A stretch of DNA of 64,000 nt from Anaerolineaceae bacterium (GTDB lineage: Bacteria; Chloroflexota; Anaerolineae; Aggregatilineales; Phototrophicaceae). Location: positions 124,001 through 188,000 of the forward strand of contig WGMX01000023.1 in the NCBI GenBank assembly GCA_016124855.1, in the 5' to 3' direction. Position 1 is the first letter of the stretch. Each line of letters starts with the position of its first letter. Shown here in pieces: positions 35,767 to 45,022 of the stretch. The position numbers and the translations under genes are program-made. Below the pieces are notes generated by a model. That model ran no database searches. It was not told where the DNA came from and worked only from the letters and a program-made list of their open reading frames with translations.

Positions 35767-38751
35767 ATGAGACAATCTCTCTTATCGCGTTTGGCGAAAC
35801 GTTCGAAAAGACAGGGGCAGGTCGGCCAGACTATCGTCATTATGGCCTTCGGTTTTATCGTCTTGTTGGCTTTTGTGGGCATCGTAACCGATGTTTCGCT
35901 CATGTTCGTCCGTTATACGACACTGCGACGTGCCGTGGACGCGGCGGCTGTAGCTGCAGCGGGACAAGTACGACGTACACTGCCAACGGCAGCTGAACTG
36001 ACCGCCGCCGGTGGTAACAAAACTGTCGCAGAAGGTTATGCTTTTGCTCGCAATGTGACCAATATCAACCTTGCAGCGCGGCAGTTTATCGAATTTTACG
36101 GGTTAAGTCCCTCGAATGTGTCGGTCGATAGCTGCGATACACTTACCCAGAATCCTGCTCCATCAGCGGCAGATATTGCCCTTATGCAGTTACTTGAATG
36201 TGGTAATGACAAGCAGCCGCGTAAAATGGTACGGGTCACCGCCCAATTGCAGTCACCGACGGTGTTCTTGCGCTTAATTGGCTGGGGGACGGTAACGCTC
36301 GAAGCCAGTGCGATTTCTGAAACCGCCGTTCTCGACGTGGTGCTGATTTTCGATACCGCCGAGACGATGTTGAAGCAAACCACCTATAACGATTGGAAAA
36401 CAGTGCCGGTTACTGATGCTGGCGGCAGCCTGACTTACAATCCGGATGGCACTGTAAAGACTAAAGATCAGAGTCTTCGTTATTTACCTGTACGGGTCGA
36501 TTATGGTCCCAATTGGCTGGGAACAGCAGGTTCTGATGCCCTCTGGCAGTATTGGCCTGCCGCAAGTAATACATGGTCTAAGGCATGGACGCAGCTCCTC
36601 AACACGACCCAAGCACAACTTTATCCTACCGGTAATGATCCGACAATCACCCCATATTTCCCTGAAATTGCGTTTACATGGAATGGTAGTACGGCGACGC
36701 AAGTAAACGGGGTTACTGATCCGCGTGCACCGCGCGCAGACTGCCGCGTCCGGTTCTTCCCTTATGCTGAATTGACCGGCCCCAATTCTATGAAATGGCA
36801 AGTCACTGGCCCGGTAACCGTAGCCAATGATTTGCAGAACTCCTACAATGCGATTTTGCAGAAGAACGGCAAAACAGCGCCGTTCGGAAGCACTTTTGAT
36901 GGATTTATGCCGGCCTACGACTATTTTGGCTGCTGCAACGATCCAAACGGCGATAACAAATTCGATGATCTCATTTGCCAGCCCTTCAAGAAGGTGCGTG
37001 ATGCAACCGAGAGCTTCTTGGATCATGTTGACTTTGTACGCGGTGACCGTGTCGCTTTTGTCACCTTTGACAAGACCGCCTATCTAATCGATCCAGATGG
37101 CGAAAAAGGCCCGCAGCTGCCGATGATCACGGCGCAAAGCAATGCTGTTGCCGCGTTGAGGCGCATCGTAGGTGTGCGTGCAGAACCTTATTATTATGCC
37201 GACACGGACAACCCGACTGATGGCGAATGGAACTCAATGGTTACTGGCGCGACCGCATACACCGGCGCGGCTGGCGGTGGTATTCCAATTACCTATGCTC
37301 AACGATACGATTTTACAAAAAAGGCGTGGGTAGACAATACGACAGCAACCGACGGTCTAGCCGGGTATAACAATACGAAACTGGGCGCGTTGAATGATTA
37401 CCCGGTGCGCTATAACTGCTACTGGGAAAATGCGACCATGACCTATCCGTTCAGCTTGTACAGTTCGCAAGCGACACAGGCCAACATCACGGCCTACGGA
37501 CTGCCTTATCCCTATGATACGACCGGAACAGTTATGGCGAGCCGTTGGCCGACACCGTTGGCTGCAATGACTGGTACGCCTATGATGAATCCTAACCTGA
37601 ATTTGACGGCGTGGGATAACAGCATGAAGGCCTACAACCCCGAACAGTATGGTCGTCAAGCGGCTAAACCGCTGTTCAGCTATGAGTTCCGCGCGGGCTG
37701 TGCTGGTAATAACGTAGGTGCTGCCTTACGCGTCGGTAATAACGCGCTGTTGGATCCGCGTACCGTTCGTATTGGTAACACGGGCGCGGTTTGGGTCATG
37801 GTATTACTGGGCGACGGCGCGGCTGGTGCTAGCGATCCTGTCGTCCGTAATGGAGCCTCTATTCCCAGCGGCTATCCTTACGGGAAGTTTACCGATAATC
37901 CGAAGCCCGGTGGTTATGGCGCATATGGTCTGTGCCCTTATGGCGATGTAGCCGACCAAATGAGTTTGACCGCTGGCTGGCAAACCCGTCCACCCCGTTG
38001 CAGTGATGACGGCAGTGAACAGTCGAACGGCGGGGCACGTGGCATCATGGGGCCAGTAAGCCGCCACTTCTGCAAGGATTCGGCTGTTGGTACCGATAAC
38101 AATGCCAACATCGACATTGGTGTCAGCGGTGAACTCACCGGTGATTGCGCCACCAAGTATGACGTAGACGATTATGCACGCGATTGGGCGGACTTTATCG
38201 GCTTGACGAAGCTTCCGCACGTGAGTCCTTTCTGTAAGCTGCCGGATCAAGATTGCAACAATCCACGCAGCTTGCTCCAACTGCCGACCATTTTCACAAT
38301 CGGTTTCGGTTTGGACTTCACCGAAGATCCGGCAGGTCAGTGTGCTAACAGCAGCAACGCCCTGTACACCAACATTAACGACTGTCTCGGCGAGGAACTA
38401 CTTCGCTATATCGCAGATGTGGGTGATAACAACCGTATTGATACCGATTACCAGCAAGACTGGATCAATGATGGTGTTATTAATGGCTCTGTAGACGATC
38501 CGCCCAATCAAGGTGGGCCAAGTTTCTATGGTGATCGTGGACCCTGTGAAGCGGCCATCCCCGGTTATACGAATGCCGATTCTGCATTGGCCGGAGGGGG
38601 CATCGGGCCGGGAAACTTCAAGCCATTATTTAACAACCCGCTGCCACCCAAGACATCATGCGGCAATTATTACAATGCGCCGGGCGGCCCTGAACTAACG
38701 AAGGTGTTTGAGGATATCGCGTCGCGGATGTTCACACGTATTACCAAGTAA
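35767..38751 (+). CDS. TadG-like protein with von Willebrand A-type domain
   Basis: A 994-residue protein from ATG 35767, which has GGAGA 8 nt upstream; a longer upstream frame would overlap the TadE gene. N-terminal TadG segment: GQVGQTIVIMAFGFIVLLAF then VRYTTLRRAVDAAAVAAAGQV. A vWA-like core starts at about residue 190 with DVVLIFDTAETM (a MIDAS of the form D-x-A-x-T, degenerate). It resumes at about 415 with RDATESFLDHVDFVRGDRVAFVTFD, implying an insertion of about 200 residues between the first strand and helix. The C-terminal part is Cys-rich with a possible vWA remainder near 870. Likely a surface adhesion or matrix protein anchored at its N-terminus. Confidence 0.8.
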   Translation: MRQSLLSRLAKRSKRQGQVGQTIVIMAFGFIVLLAFVGIVTDVSLMFVRYTTLRRAVDAAAVAAAGQVRRTLPTAAELTAAGGNKTVAEGYAFARNVTNINLAARQFIEFYGLSPSNVSVDSCDTLTQNPAPSAADIALMQLLECGNDKQPRKMVRVTAQLQSPTVFLRLIGWGTVTLEASAISETAVLDVVLIFDTAETMLKQTTYNDWKTVPVTDAGGSLTYNPDGTVKTKDQSLRYLPVRVDYGPNWLGTAGSDALWQYWPAASNTWSKAWTQLLNTTQAQLYPTGNDPTITPYFPEIAFTWNGSTATQVNGVTDPRAPRADCRVRFFPYAELTGPNSMKWQVTGPVTVANDLQNSYNAILQKNGKTAPFGSTFDGFMPAYDYFGCCNDPNGDNKFDDLICQPFKKVRDATESFLDHVDFVRGDRVAFVTFDKTAYLIDPDGEKGPQLPMITAQSNAVAALRRIVGVRAEPYYYADTDNPTDGEWNSMVTGATAYTGAAGGGIPITYAQRYDFTKKAWVDNTTATDGLAGYNNTKLGALNDYPVRYNCYWENATMTYPFSLYSSQATQANITAYGLPYPYDTTGTVMASRWPTPLAAMTGTPMMNPNLNLTAWDNSMKAYNPEQYGRQAAKPLFSYEFRAGCAGNNVGAALRVGNNALLDPRTVRIGNTGAVWVMVLLGDGAAGASDPVVRNGASIPSGYPYGKFTDNPKPGGYGAYGLCPYGDVADQMSLTAGWQTRPPRCSDDGSEQSNGGARGIMGPVSRHFCKDSAVGTDNNANIDIGVSGELTGDCATKYDVDDYARDWADFIGLTKLPHVSPFCKLPDQDCNNPRSLLQLPTIFTIGFGLDFTEDPAGQCANSSNALYTNINDCLGEELLRYIADVGDNNRIDTDYQQDWINDGVINGSVDDPPNQGGPSFYGDRGPCEAAIPGYTNADSALAGGGIGPGNFKPLFNNPLPPKTSCGNYYNAPGGPELTKVFEDIASRMFTRITK

Positions 38752-38757
38752 AAGGTT

Positions 38758-38789
38758 TTCCCCTGCCGGCTTGGACTCAAGCAGGGGAA
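38758..38789 (+). promoter_or_regulatory. Stable hairpin between the TadG and second TadE genes
   Basis: TTCCCCTGC (38758-38766) pairs perfectly with GCAGGGGAA (38781-38789) over a 14-nt loop. No T-run follows, so it is more likely an mRNA-stabilising or attenuating stem that sets different expression of the two genes than a full terminator. Confidence 0.5.
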
Positions 38790-38845
38790 GTTCTGTCAAT
38801 TTCGATAAGGCATTTATTCAGTCCCTTAGATGGTAGGGGGTGCAG

Positions 38846-41260
38846 ATGGATACAATACAATCGGAAACCGCTAACCGAAGACGAAGACAAGGGCAAACTT
38901 TAGCAGAATTTGCTATTACGCTGCCTACGCTCCTCATTCTTTTGTTCGGTATCATTGAGTTTGGGCGCATTTTTCAGGCGTGGGTCACGCTCCAAAATGC
39001 CGCCCGTACAGGTGCTCGTTATGCGAGTACGGGTCAGTACTACGAAGATCAGTTTGTAATGAATACAGTCATTAACGAAGCTAATCTGAGTGATCCGACT
39101 GGTTTTATCCCGTGTGTTGATGATGGCCCGGGCAAAACCTACGGAGTGATTGACCGTAGAGGGACAAAGACGACTGTGCTGCCCAACGGCACCGGGAGCA
39201 CGCCTGTAAATATTTATACTGGTGACATCGAAAGTCTTTTCGCCACATGGTATAACGGTCGGAATTGTGATCCGGCTAATCCCGATGATCAAGACCGGCG
39301 CAAAGACATGGCGCGTATTCTTTCAATTATGCTTGAGACACGGCGCGGCGCCGCTGGATTGGCTATTGAACCCAATCAGTGGACGATGCCACCTGATAAA
39401 ACGGCTATACAGGCTAATTGGAGCCAATTCCCGTGGTTCGCAGGCTGGCAAACTGCTCCGCGCCCACCGCGTTCTGATCAACGCAACTGGTTTAACGTGG
39501 TTGTCTGTAGCAACCGCAGCTTTGACTCCGACACATCCAGTGGAATGTATAAAGTTGATGGCGTAGCGGCTCCGAACCGGTTCATTACCTATCAAGGTGA
39601 TGTGAGCCTGACCGTAGGAGCGGCAACCGTTAGTCCTTGGGCGCCTTCATGCCTTGAAAATGAAGTGCCTGCGGCCACCATCAATGGACAACCTAATCCC
39701 TTATTGGCGAACGGTGGTTTCAGCAATGCAGGCCAAAACTGGATGGATGCCGGTGCGCCCGAAGACACGGTCTATGTGACGGTTACATTTAACCATCCTT
39801 TGATTACCCCGTTGGGTATTGCACCATTCATTCCCCTACAGGCACGTCGTTCGGCTATTATTGAAACATTTCGTACCGCCGGTAATCGTAAAGGAACCGT
39901 GTTTGTTCCGCCGATTGGTGCTGATGCGCCACCTGACCAACCAACTGCAACGCCCACGGGCCAGCCGACGGCTACATATACTCTGCCGCCTAGCGTAACT
40001 CCGAAGCCATCCGCAAGTCCGACCAATACGCCGGAAGGCCCCTTTGACTGTGCTAAGATTTCGGTTTCCAATAAGCGGTTGAGTGGTTCTCAGGTGCTTC
40101 TGGACATCCAGAATGATAATGCGCTAAGTACCGTTACATACATAACCCGTGTACAAATTACATGGCCCAATATCACTGCCTATGCCCAAATGGGGCTAAC
40201 ACAGATGTCGCTAAATACCGTACAAAACTGGGTCGGAAACGATCTCCAGAATACAGCGGCATCGACTACGACCACCGATACCGATTCTAAACCGGGTAAT
40301 CCGCCGTTCTCGAGCACGTCGACATCTATTCGTGAGGTCACCGCTGGCGATACGTCAATCTACGCGGCTACCTTCAACGGGCCTCCGCTGCTGTCCAGCT
40401 ACGTGAAGCCATTCCAGTACGCGATTACCCTTACGCTCTTTAATCCATTGAATCCGGGTTCGCCCTGCGTGTTGAGTTCGCCGGTTACAACAGCTACGAA
40501 TACACCTATACCGCCGGGTCAGCCGACGGCTACCAACACGCTGCCGCCGGACTGCGCTTCCAGCCGGATATCAATCAAGTTCAATTCGTTCGATACCTTC
40601 GGATTGGTACGCTACGATATCCTGAGCGAACGCAACACAACCTCCACCCTCGTGAGCGTCAAGATCAACTGGGTCAAGTATGTCAACAGTCAGCGTCTAG
40701 TTAAAGTCAGTATGATGGCACCTCCCGGCAAACCCGGTGCAGTGATCGTCTGGGACTCTGGTAATGCCAACCAAGACTCGACGCCGCCGACCAACAGCAA
40801 GACTGAAGGTACATGGCTGACGAACTATACCTTGGCAGCCGGTGCCATAGGCGCGCCGTCCATCACGCCCATATACTTCGACTTTGACGGTATCTATACC
40901 TATGACGAGAATGCCGGTTCAACCAATCCCAAGTACGGCGGCTCGAGCGATTTCAACTTCTCTGAATTTGAACTGACGTGCGGTACACCGGGTGGTGCGG
41001 CAGGTACGACCAGTGGTGGTCAACCAACCGGTAAGATTACGCCCGTCAATTACCCGAGTCCAACACCGCTGCCGACACAGGGACCGACGGACACGCCAGC
41101 GCCAACACTGACACCGTCCAAGACGCTCACACCGTCCAAGACACCGACTAAGGGCCCGCCAACGGCAACCTTTACACCCAAACCGCCGACGGCAACACCG
41201 CCGCCGACGCAGCCGCCGACGAATCCGCCGCCGCCGACGCAGCCAAACGCCAACACCTAA
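38846..41260 (+). CDS. TadE-domain protein with duplicated beta domain and PT-rich tail
   Basis: An 804-residue protein from ATG 38846, chosen over GTG 38840 because AGGGGG precedes the ATG by 5 nt. The TadE segment RRQGQTLAEFAITLPTLLI (residues 13-31) and helix are followed by ASTGQYYEDQ and a domain of about 300 residues. Two similar modules come next, each introduced by a G-Q-P-T-A-T linker (about 365-395 and 555-565): CAKISVSNKR...RVQITWPNI and CASSRISIKFN...SVKINWVKY. They look like tandem beta-sandwich repeats. The last 75 residues are a Thr/Pro stalk. It is probably a secreted or wall-spanning structural protein. Confidence 0.75.
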   Translation: MDTIQSETANRRRRQGQTLAEFAITLPTLLILLFGIIEFGRIFQAWVTLQNAARTGARYASTGQYYEDQFVMNTVINEANLSDPTGFIPCVDDGPGKTYGVIDRRGTKTTVLPNGTGSTPVNIYTGDIESLFATWYNGRNCDPANPDDQDRRKDMARILSIMLETRRGAAGLAIEPNQWTMPPDKTAIQANWSQFPWFAGWQTAPRPPRSDQRNWFNVVVCSNRSFDSDTSSGMYKVDGVAAPNRFITYQGDVSLTVGAATVSPWAPSCLENEVPAATINGQPNPLLANGGFSNAGQNWMDAGAPEDTVYVTVTFNHPLITPLGIAPFIPLQARRSAIIETFRTAGNRKGTVFVPPIGADAPPDQPTATPTGQPTATYTLPPSVTPKPSASPTNTPEGPFDCAKISVSNKRLSGSQVLLDIQNDNALSTVTYITRVQITWPNITAYAQMGLTQMSLNTVQNWVGNDLQNTAASTTTTDTDSKPGNPPFSSTSTSIREVTAGDTSIYAATFNGPPLLSSYVKPFQYAITLTLFNPLNPGSPCVLSSPVTTATNTPIPPGQPTATNTLPPDCASSRISIKFNSFDTFGLVRYDILSERNTTSTLVSVKINWVKYVNSQRLVKVSMMAPPGKPGAVIVWDSGNANQDSTPPTNSKTEGTWLTNYTLAAGAIGAPSITPIYFDFDGIYTYDENAGSTNPKYGGSSDFNFSEFELTCGTPGGAAGTTSGGQPTGKITPVNYPSPTPLPTQGPTDTPAPTLTPSKTLTPSKTPTKGPPTATFTPKPPTATPPPTQPPTNPPPPTQPNANT

Positions 41261-41290
41261 GGTGATGGCACCATAGTCAACTAGATAAAA

Positions 41291-41320
41291 ACTCCCCGAA
41301 TATAAAGGGGAGTTTTTATT
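41291..41320 (+). terminator. Rho-independent terminator after the Tad-type cluster
   Basis: ACTCCCC (41291-41297) pairs with GGGGAGT (41307-41313), with a 9-nt loop and a TTTTTATTTTT tract after it. It is 30 nt past the stop. Confidence 0.87.
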
Positions 41321-41424
41321 TTTAAGCTTGGTGCGGCTTCTGTTATCCAATGCTGTGAGAACCAGCGATAATTCGCTAGTATAGAGACTGATTATTTACG
41401 ATGACCGTTTCCGGTGGAGGACTC

Positions 41425-42354
41425 GTGATCTATTGTGTATCGCCAAATCCGGCCTTGGATCATACTCTGGTTGTCCCGTCATTTAAGCAAGGACACGTCA
41501 TGCGTGCGGTGTCGTCACTTTCTGCGGCTGGCGGAAAGGGACTCAATGTGGCGCGGGCCGCTCAAGTATTGGGCGCAAAGACCCATTCTTTCTGTTTTCT
41601 GGGTGGTCGAATGGGGAAAACAATTGCCGAATTAGCACGGCAGGAGGCGCTTGAAGGGACATGGACATGGATAGAGGGTGAAACTCGTACCTGCGTAATT
41701 ATTGCGGTTGAAGGTACAGGCGAAGCTTCTGTAATTAATGAACAGGGACCCGGCGTTACAGCATTAAACTGGACGAATTTTAGTCAAAGTATTATGGCTG
41801 ACCTAACTCAGGTAACGGATATTTGTTTCAGCGGGAGTTTGCCACCTAATTCCCCTCTTGAAATGTTCGTGGATTTAGTGAAAGCTGTTCGTGATGCGGG
41901 TAAGCGTGTTTGGGTAGATACAAGTAACGCGCCGCTTCATGCTGCCTTACCAATAAATGGCATTACCATCAAAATAAACGGCGACGAAGCAGGCGATATC
42001 CTCAATAAAACGGTCAACACGCCGCACTTAGCAGTCTTAGCAGCCCTCGAATTCCAATCACGCAGGACGGGGAATGTAGTCATTACCTTGGGTAAAGACG
42101 GCGCAGTCATGGTCGATGAAACCGGACGCTGGTGGGCGAAACCTCCGCCGATTATAGTCAAAGACCCCATCGGAAGTGGTGACTCGTTTCTGGCGGGGCT
42201 CGTGACCGCGATTTCGTTGGGACAAGCGGCTAACGTTGCGCTCCAACATGCGGTTGCGGCAGGTGCGGCCAATGCCACAACCGTTGGTGGCGGGGACTTT
42301 CCACTAGAGACATTTAATCGGATATTAGCCGAAACTACGCTCCAGGCCTTGTAG
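41425..42354 (+). CDS. PfkB-family hexose kinase (1-phosphofructokinase type)
   Basis: A protein of about 309 residues. GTG 41425 is chosen because IYCVSPNPALDHTL then begins at the family-usual place and GGAGG lies 4 nt upstream; ATG 41401 would add eight residues. Sugar-binding signature AAGGKGLNVARAAQVLGAKT (about 30-49); catalytic signature DPIGSGDSFLAGLV with the base Asp at about 253. Members of this branch (FruK, LacC, PfkB) phosphorylate fructose-1-P, tagatose-6-P or fructose-6-P; which one cannot be told from the sequence. The gene stands alone. Confidence 0.88.
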   Translation: MIYCVSPNPALDHTLVVPSFKQGHVMRAVSSLSAAGGKGLNVARAAQVLGAKTHSFCFLGGRMGKTIAELARQEALEGTWTWIEGETRTCVIIAVEGTGEASVINEQGPGVTALNWTNFSQSIMADLTQVTDICFSGSLPPNSPLEMFVDLVKAVRDAGKRVWVDTSNAPLHAALPINGITIKINGDEAGDILNKTVNTPHLAVLAALEFQSRRTGNVVITLGKDGAVMVDETGRWWAKPPPIIVKDPIGSGDSFLAGLVTAISLGQAANVALQHAVAAGAANATTVGGGDFPLETFNRILAETTLQAL

Positions 42355-42536
42355 CGTCCGATTTATATAACGCGGCTGATAAATAGTTTGAAAACTCGAA
42401 CGAACTCGCATTGACATCGGTGAACACTTGTTCTAAAATGAACTTATCTGCAACTTGGGGAAGCACCACACTAAACGGTGGAGATGGTGTTCTTGCTGAT
42501 ATTTAACAAACAGTCTCCCTGAATATAGTTTTGGCT

Positions 42537-42565
42537 CCCCTTCACCATGAGGGAGAAGGGGTTGG
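42537..42565. repeat. Short boilerplate inverted repeat
   Basis: CCCCTTC and GAAGGGG flank a short loop (CACCATGAGGGA region), followed by GTTGGGGGATTAGGG. Similar C-C-C-T-T-C/G-A-A-G-G-G repeats are known between genes in filamentous Chloroflexota and cyanobacteria; that likeness is from memory. Confidence 0.5.
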
Positions 42566-42822
42566 GGGATTAGGGTTAAAAATCGCCTCCACCACTTTGC
42601 AAAGTCCAACCCAACCTAGGGTAGCACCGTGTTCTTAATCACCTGCTTTCATAGGAACAGATCTTAGACCTGTGCGGCATCAAAATCCCTTCACTGCGCA
42701 GCGGCTATCAGCAGAATGAGCCTAAGAACGTTGCGGATGTGAGGTTTGGGGTGGGGTATGGTTGACCTCCACCACTTAATGTAGTTCTGTACTGTCAAAA
42801 TCTCGGTGTTTGTGCCTATCTA

Positions 42823-42947
42823 TCCTAATGGTTGTTTACTATTTAATGTGGTAAACAAAACATCTTCTTAAGCGTTGAAAATGGAGGGTTGAGGCGCGCC
42901 TCAACCGCCAATTGTTTACCATTCCAATTAGTAAATCGCCATTAGGA
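42823..42947. repeat. MITE-like imperfect inverted repeat with 20-bp central palindrome
   Basis: Terminal inverted repeat TCCTAATGG (42823-42831) and CCATTAGGA (42939-42947). The arms then align: the left arm has GTTTACTA...AATG...GGTAAACAA; the reverse complement of the right arm has ATTTACTA...AATGGTAAACAA. The centre is the perfect palindrome GGTTGAGGCGCGCCTCAACC (42887-42906). The left arm carries about 24 extra nt before the centre. No transposase gene and no clear target duplication was found. Confidence 0.7.
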
Positions 42948-43079
42948 ATGAAGCGAAATATCTTGGCAATTCCGTTGAAAGTCTTGGGGAGAAACCCCAT
43001 CAACCTATTCGGCGTAATCTCAGCGTTCTCAGCGCCTTTGCAGTTCAAAAGTATTGCAACTACAGCAGCGGCAAAAGCA

Positions 43080-43245
43080 AATTGCACAGCGGTGGCACTA
43101 CGGGAGTTTTCCGCTGCAAAAGGATCATTTCAGCGGCATTGAGCGAGCTTCTCGCCAACACAAAATGTCAATTCGGTGCCTTGCTCCCTCAAATCCGCCA
43201 GACGATTCAGCGGGAAATATGCAAATTCTGCGAAATTTGCGAATC
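43080..43245 (+). repeat. 166-bp dispersed intergenic repeat, copy B
   Basis: This segment runs from ATTGCACAGCGGTGGC to TGCGAAATTTGCGAATC and is the same length as the copies at 5346 and 60401. Blocks shared with the others include CCGCTGCAAA, CATTTCAGCGGCAT, ACACAAAATGTCAATTC and CCTTGCTCCCTCA. It sits 46 bp past the 3' end of the M1 peptidase gene (which is on the minus strand). Sequence upstream (about 43010-43060) also shows likeness to the tract upstream of copy A. Confidence 0.87.
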
Positions 43246-43290
43246 ATTTACTTCAATTCTTCAAAATAACCCATACTCGAAGCTAAGTGA

Positions 43291-44901
43291 CTAAGGTGTG
43301 CAAGGCGTCTCTGAAGTGCAGGTAGAAGGTGTGGAGGCTATGACTTGAGGTTGGCGCAAATAAGTTTGGCGAATGGATTCGGTTCGAGTGTATTGTTCAG
43401 ATGTTAGCAGTGACCAGAAATACTGTGGAGTCACCAGTCGGTCGCTGTTTTCTGAGGCATACCGGTTCAGCCAACCAAAAAAGACATCGTCACCCAGCTC
43501 GGTTCGTAGCTCAGCCAGCATTTTTACGCCGCGTAGGTAAACTGCATTTATGTACGCTCGCCGTGTTGTAAATTCGTAGACCGTGCTATCGACGTAGCCT
43601 TGGGGGGCCAGCCTATTAACACGGAAATTCCACCACCAATCTGCTAAAGTTGGATAGTATTTTTCAATGAAAACCAGCTCACTGTACGTGGCTAAGGCTT
43701 CGTCCAGCCATGGGTAAATGGCCTGATCGCTGCCGACTTTTCCATACCACCATTGATGTGCCACCTCATGTACAGAAATGATCGTCAAATAGGACTCTAC
43801 ACCATTCAACCCTCTGAAATATTCTCCACCAACAAAGACGATCCCACTAAACTCCATTCCGTCCGGGAAATCACCCTCGACAATCACTAACCGTTTTAGT
43901 GGGTAAGCGCCGTAAAGTGTTTCATATAAGTTGACGCTTTTAACAACGGTATTCAATGCATAGGCGCCACTATCTAGCCCGCTGCTTTGGTTAGGAATAA
44001 TTGCATCGTCGAAACTGTATAGTTCTACATTGATGCCGCTGTTGGTCTTTTGCTGTTGTAACCGATAATTTGTGCCGATGCTAAGGCTGAAATCACGCAT
44101 TTGAGGCAGGCTAAAGTGCCACTCAGCGTTGTTCACATGTTCAACTGTACCCGGAGACGCAATCTGAATTGACTCAGTGGCATCTATTATATGGAAATGA
44201 ATATCCCAATTAGCTCTGTCTAGCGCGTCTTGTTCCCCAATGGGGAATTCTTCATGACTAATCCAAGAAACACCATCGTGAGCCGCAACCACAGGTAGCC
44301 ACTGCCCAAGATTGGTTTGCCGGGCGCTGTAGCCCAGATAACCTTGATAAGCATGAAGCCCAGCCGTGTCTATCGGCGGTATGTGAAGATCAAAATTCAG
44401 GTTGAGGTTCAGCGTGCAACTTGGATCGAGAGGCTGCGGCAGCTCGATTTCAAGGCGCTGCTTGACCAGACTCGTTTTGAGCGATTCACCGTTTGCCAAT
44501 TCTGCTGTGCTTAATTTAAAAATTCCAGCTTGCCAGTTTGGTTTCACGTTCAGAACTATAGTCGAGAGCGATTTGTCTGTGATATTGGTGTAGGTGATTG
44601 TCTCTGCAACTTTTAGGTAATGTCTCGCGTATTGCATTTCAGCAGTGACGTTATAGTCAGTAGTTTTGTCCTTTCGCAAGTCGCTGCAATCAAACGAAGA
44701 CATTGTTGCCGTTGGAGCGGGTGACGCCGTTGCGATGGAATGCACATCTCGGGCAGTTGTCGAGACTAAAGTGCTTGGTGGAAGTGTGGGACGACTCGTT
44801 GGTAAGGTAGTTGGTATCTCCATACCTTGTGCCAACGTACATGCGGTAAGTAACATGAATGCGATGACTGAAGCAACCCTTGATATCTTCATGGATGCCA
44901 T
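43291..44901 (-). CDS. M1-family metallopeptidase lipoprotein
   Basis: A protein of about 536 residues from ATG 44901; a longer open frame runs into the divergent UbiA gene and is rejected. A lipoprotein signal (KISRVASVIAFMLLTAC) with Cys in a lipobox is followed by a Pro/Thr/Ser linker. The catalytic gluzincin site is complete: H378-E-V-A-H382 and Glu401 (HEXXH-18-E), with GMEFSGIVFVGG (M1 G-x-M-E-x type) upstream at about 330. It is a zinc aminopeptidase-like enzyme acting outside the cytoplasmic membrane. The substrate is unknown, and the protein lacks the long C-terminal ERAP-type domain. Confidence 0.9.
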   Translation of the reverse strand: MASMKISRVASVIAFMLLTACTLAQGMEIPTTLPTSRPTLPPSTLVSTTARDVHSIATASPAPTATMSSFDCSDLRKDKTTDYNVTAEMQYARHYLKVAETITYTNITDKSLSTIVLNVKPNWQAGIFKLSTAELANGESLKTSLVKQRLEIELPQPLDPSCTLNLNLNFDLHIPPIDTAGLHAYQGYLGYSARQTNLGQWLPVVAAHDGVSWISHEEFPIGEQDALDRANWDIHFHIIDATESIQIASPGTVEHVNNAEWHFSLPQMRDFSLSIGTNYRLQQQKTNSGINVELYSFDDAIIPNQSSGLDSGAYALNTVVKSVNLYETLYGAYPLKRLVIVEGDFPDGMEFSGIVFVGGEYFRGLNGVESYLTIISVHEVAHQWWYGKVGSDQAIYPWLDEALATYSELVFIEKYYPTLADWWWNFRVNRLAPQGYVDSTVYEFTTRRAYINAVYLRGVKMLAELRTELGDDVFFGWLNRYASENSDRLVTPQYFWSLLTSEQYTRTESIRQTYLRQPQVIASTPSTCTSETPCTP

Positions 44902-45022
44902 GTTACCGTGAGCGGTTGTCGTTGCCAATAGGCGATTGCCCGACGCTTTAATTACGAGTATTCGCAGCTTATTTAGAGGTTGCGTGTTATTATCTGTGAA
45001 ATATGAGTGGGAGGGGATATAG

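Larger units (their letters stand above)
42355..43290. other. Gene-free, repeat-rich stretch (936 bp)
   Basis: No supported gene is visible here. From left to right it holds: a C-C-C-C-T-T-C...G-A-A-G-G-G-G inverted repeat of a boilerplate type (42537-42565); the perfect palindrome ACTTTGCAAAGT (42594-42605); two copies of CCTCCACCACTT (about 42586 and 42769); the MITE-like palindromic element (42823-42947); and copy B of the 166-bp repeat (43080-43245). It may be a decayed insertion site. Confidence 0.65.

Noticed and set aside
37357..38280. Long minus-strand open frames inside the TadG gene
   Set aside because: They are antisense shadows of a well-supported gene, with His/Arg-rich translations typical of reverse-frame reading.
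40919..41350. Minus-strand Arg- or Gly-rich open frames over the PT tail
   Set aside because: They are shadows of the T-P-x repeats; the composition is fully explained by the opposite strand.
42839..43294. Several 70-80-residue open frames in the gene-free stretch
   Set aside because: They coincide with inverted repeats and the 166-bp repeat, and lack RBSs and recognisable domains.
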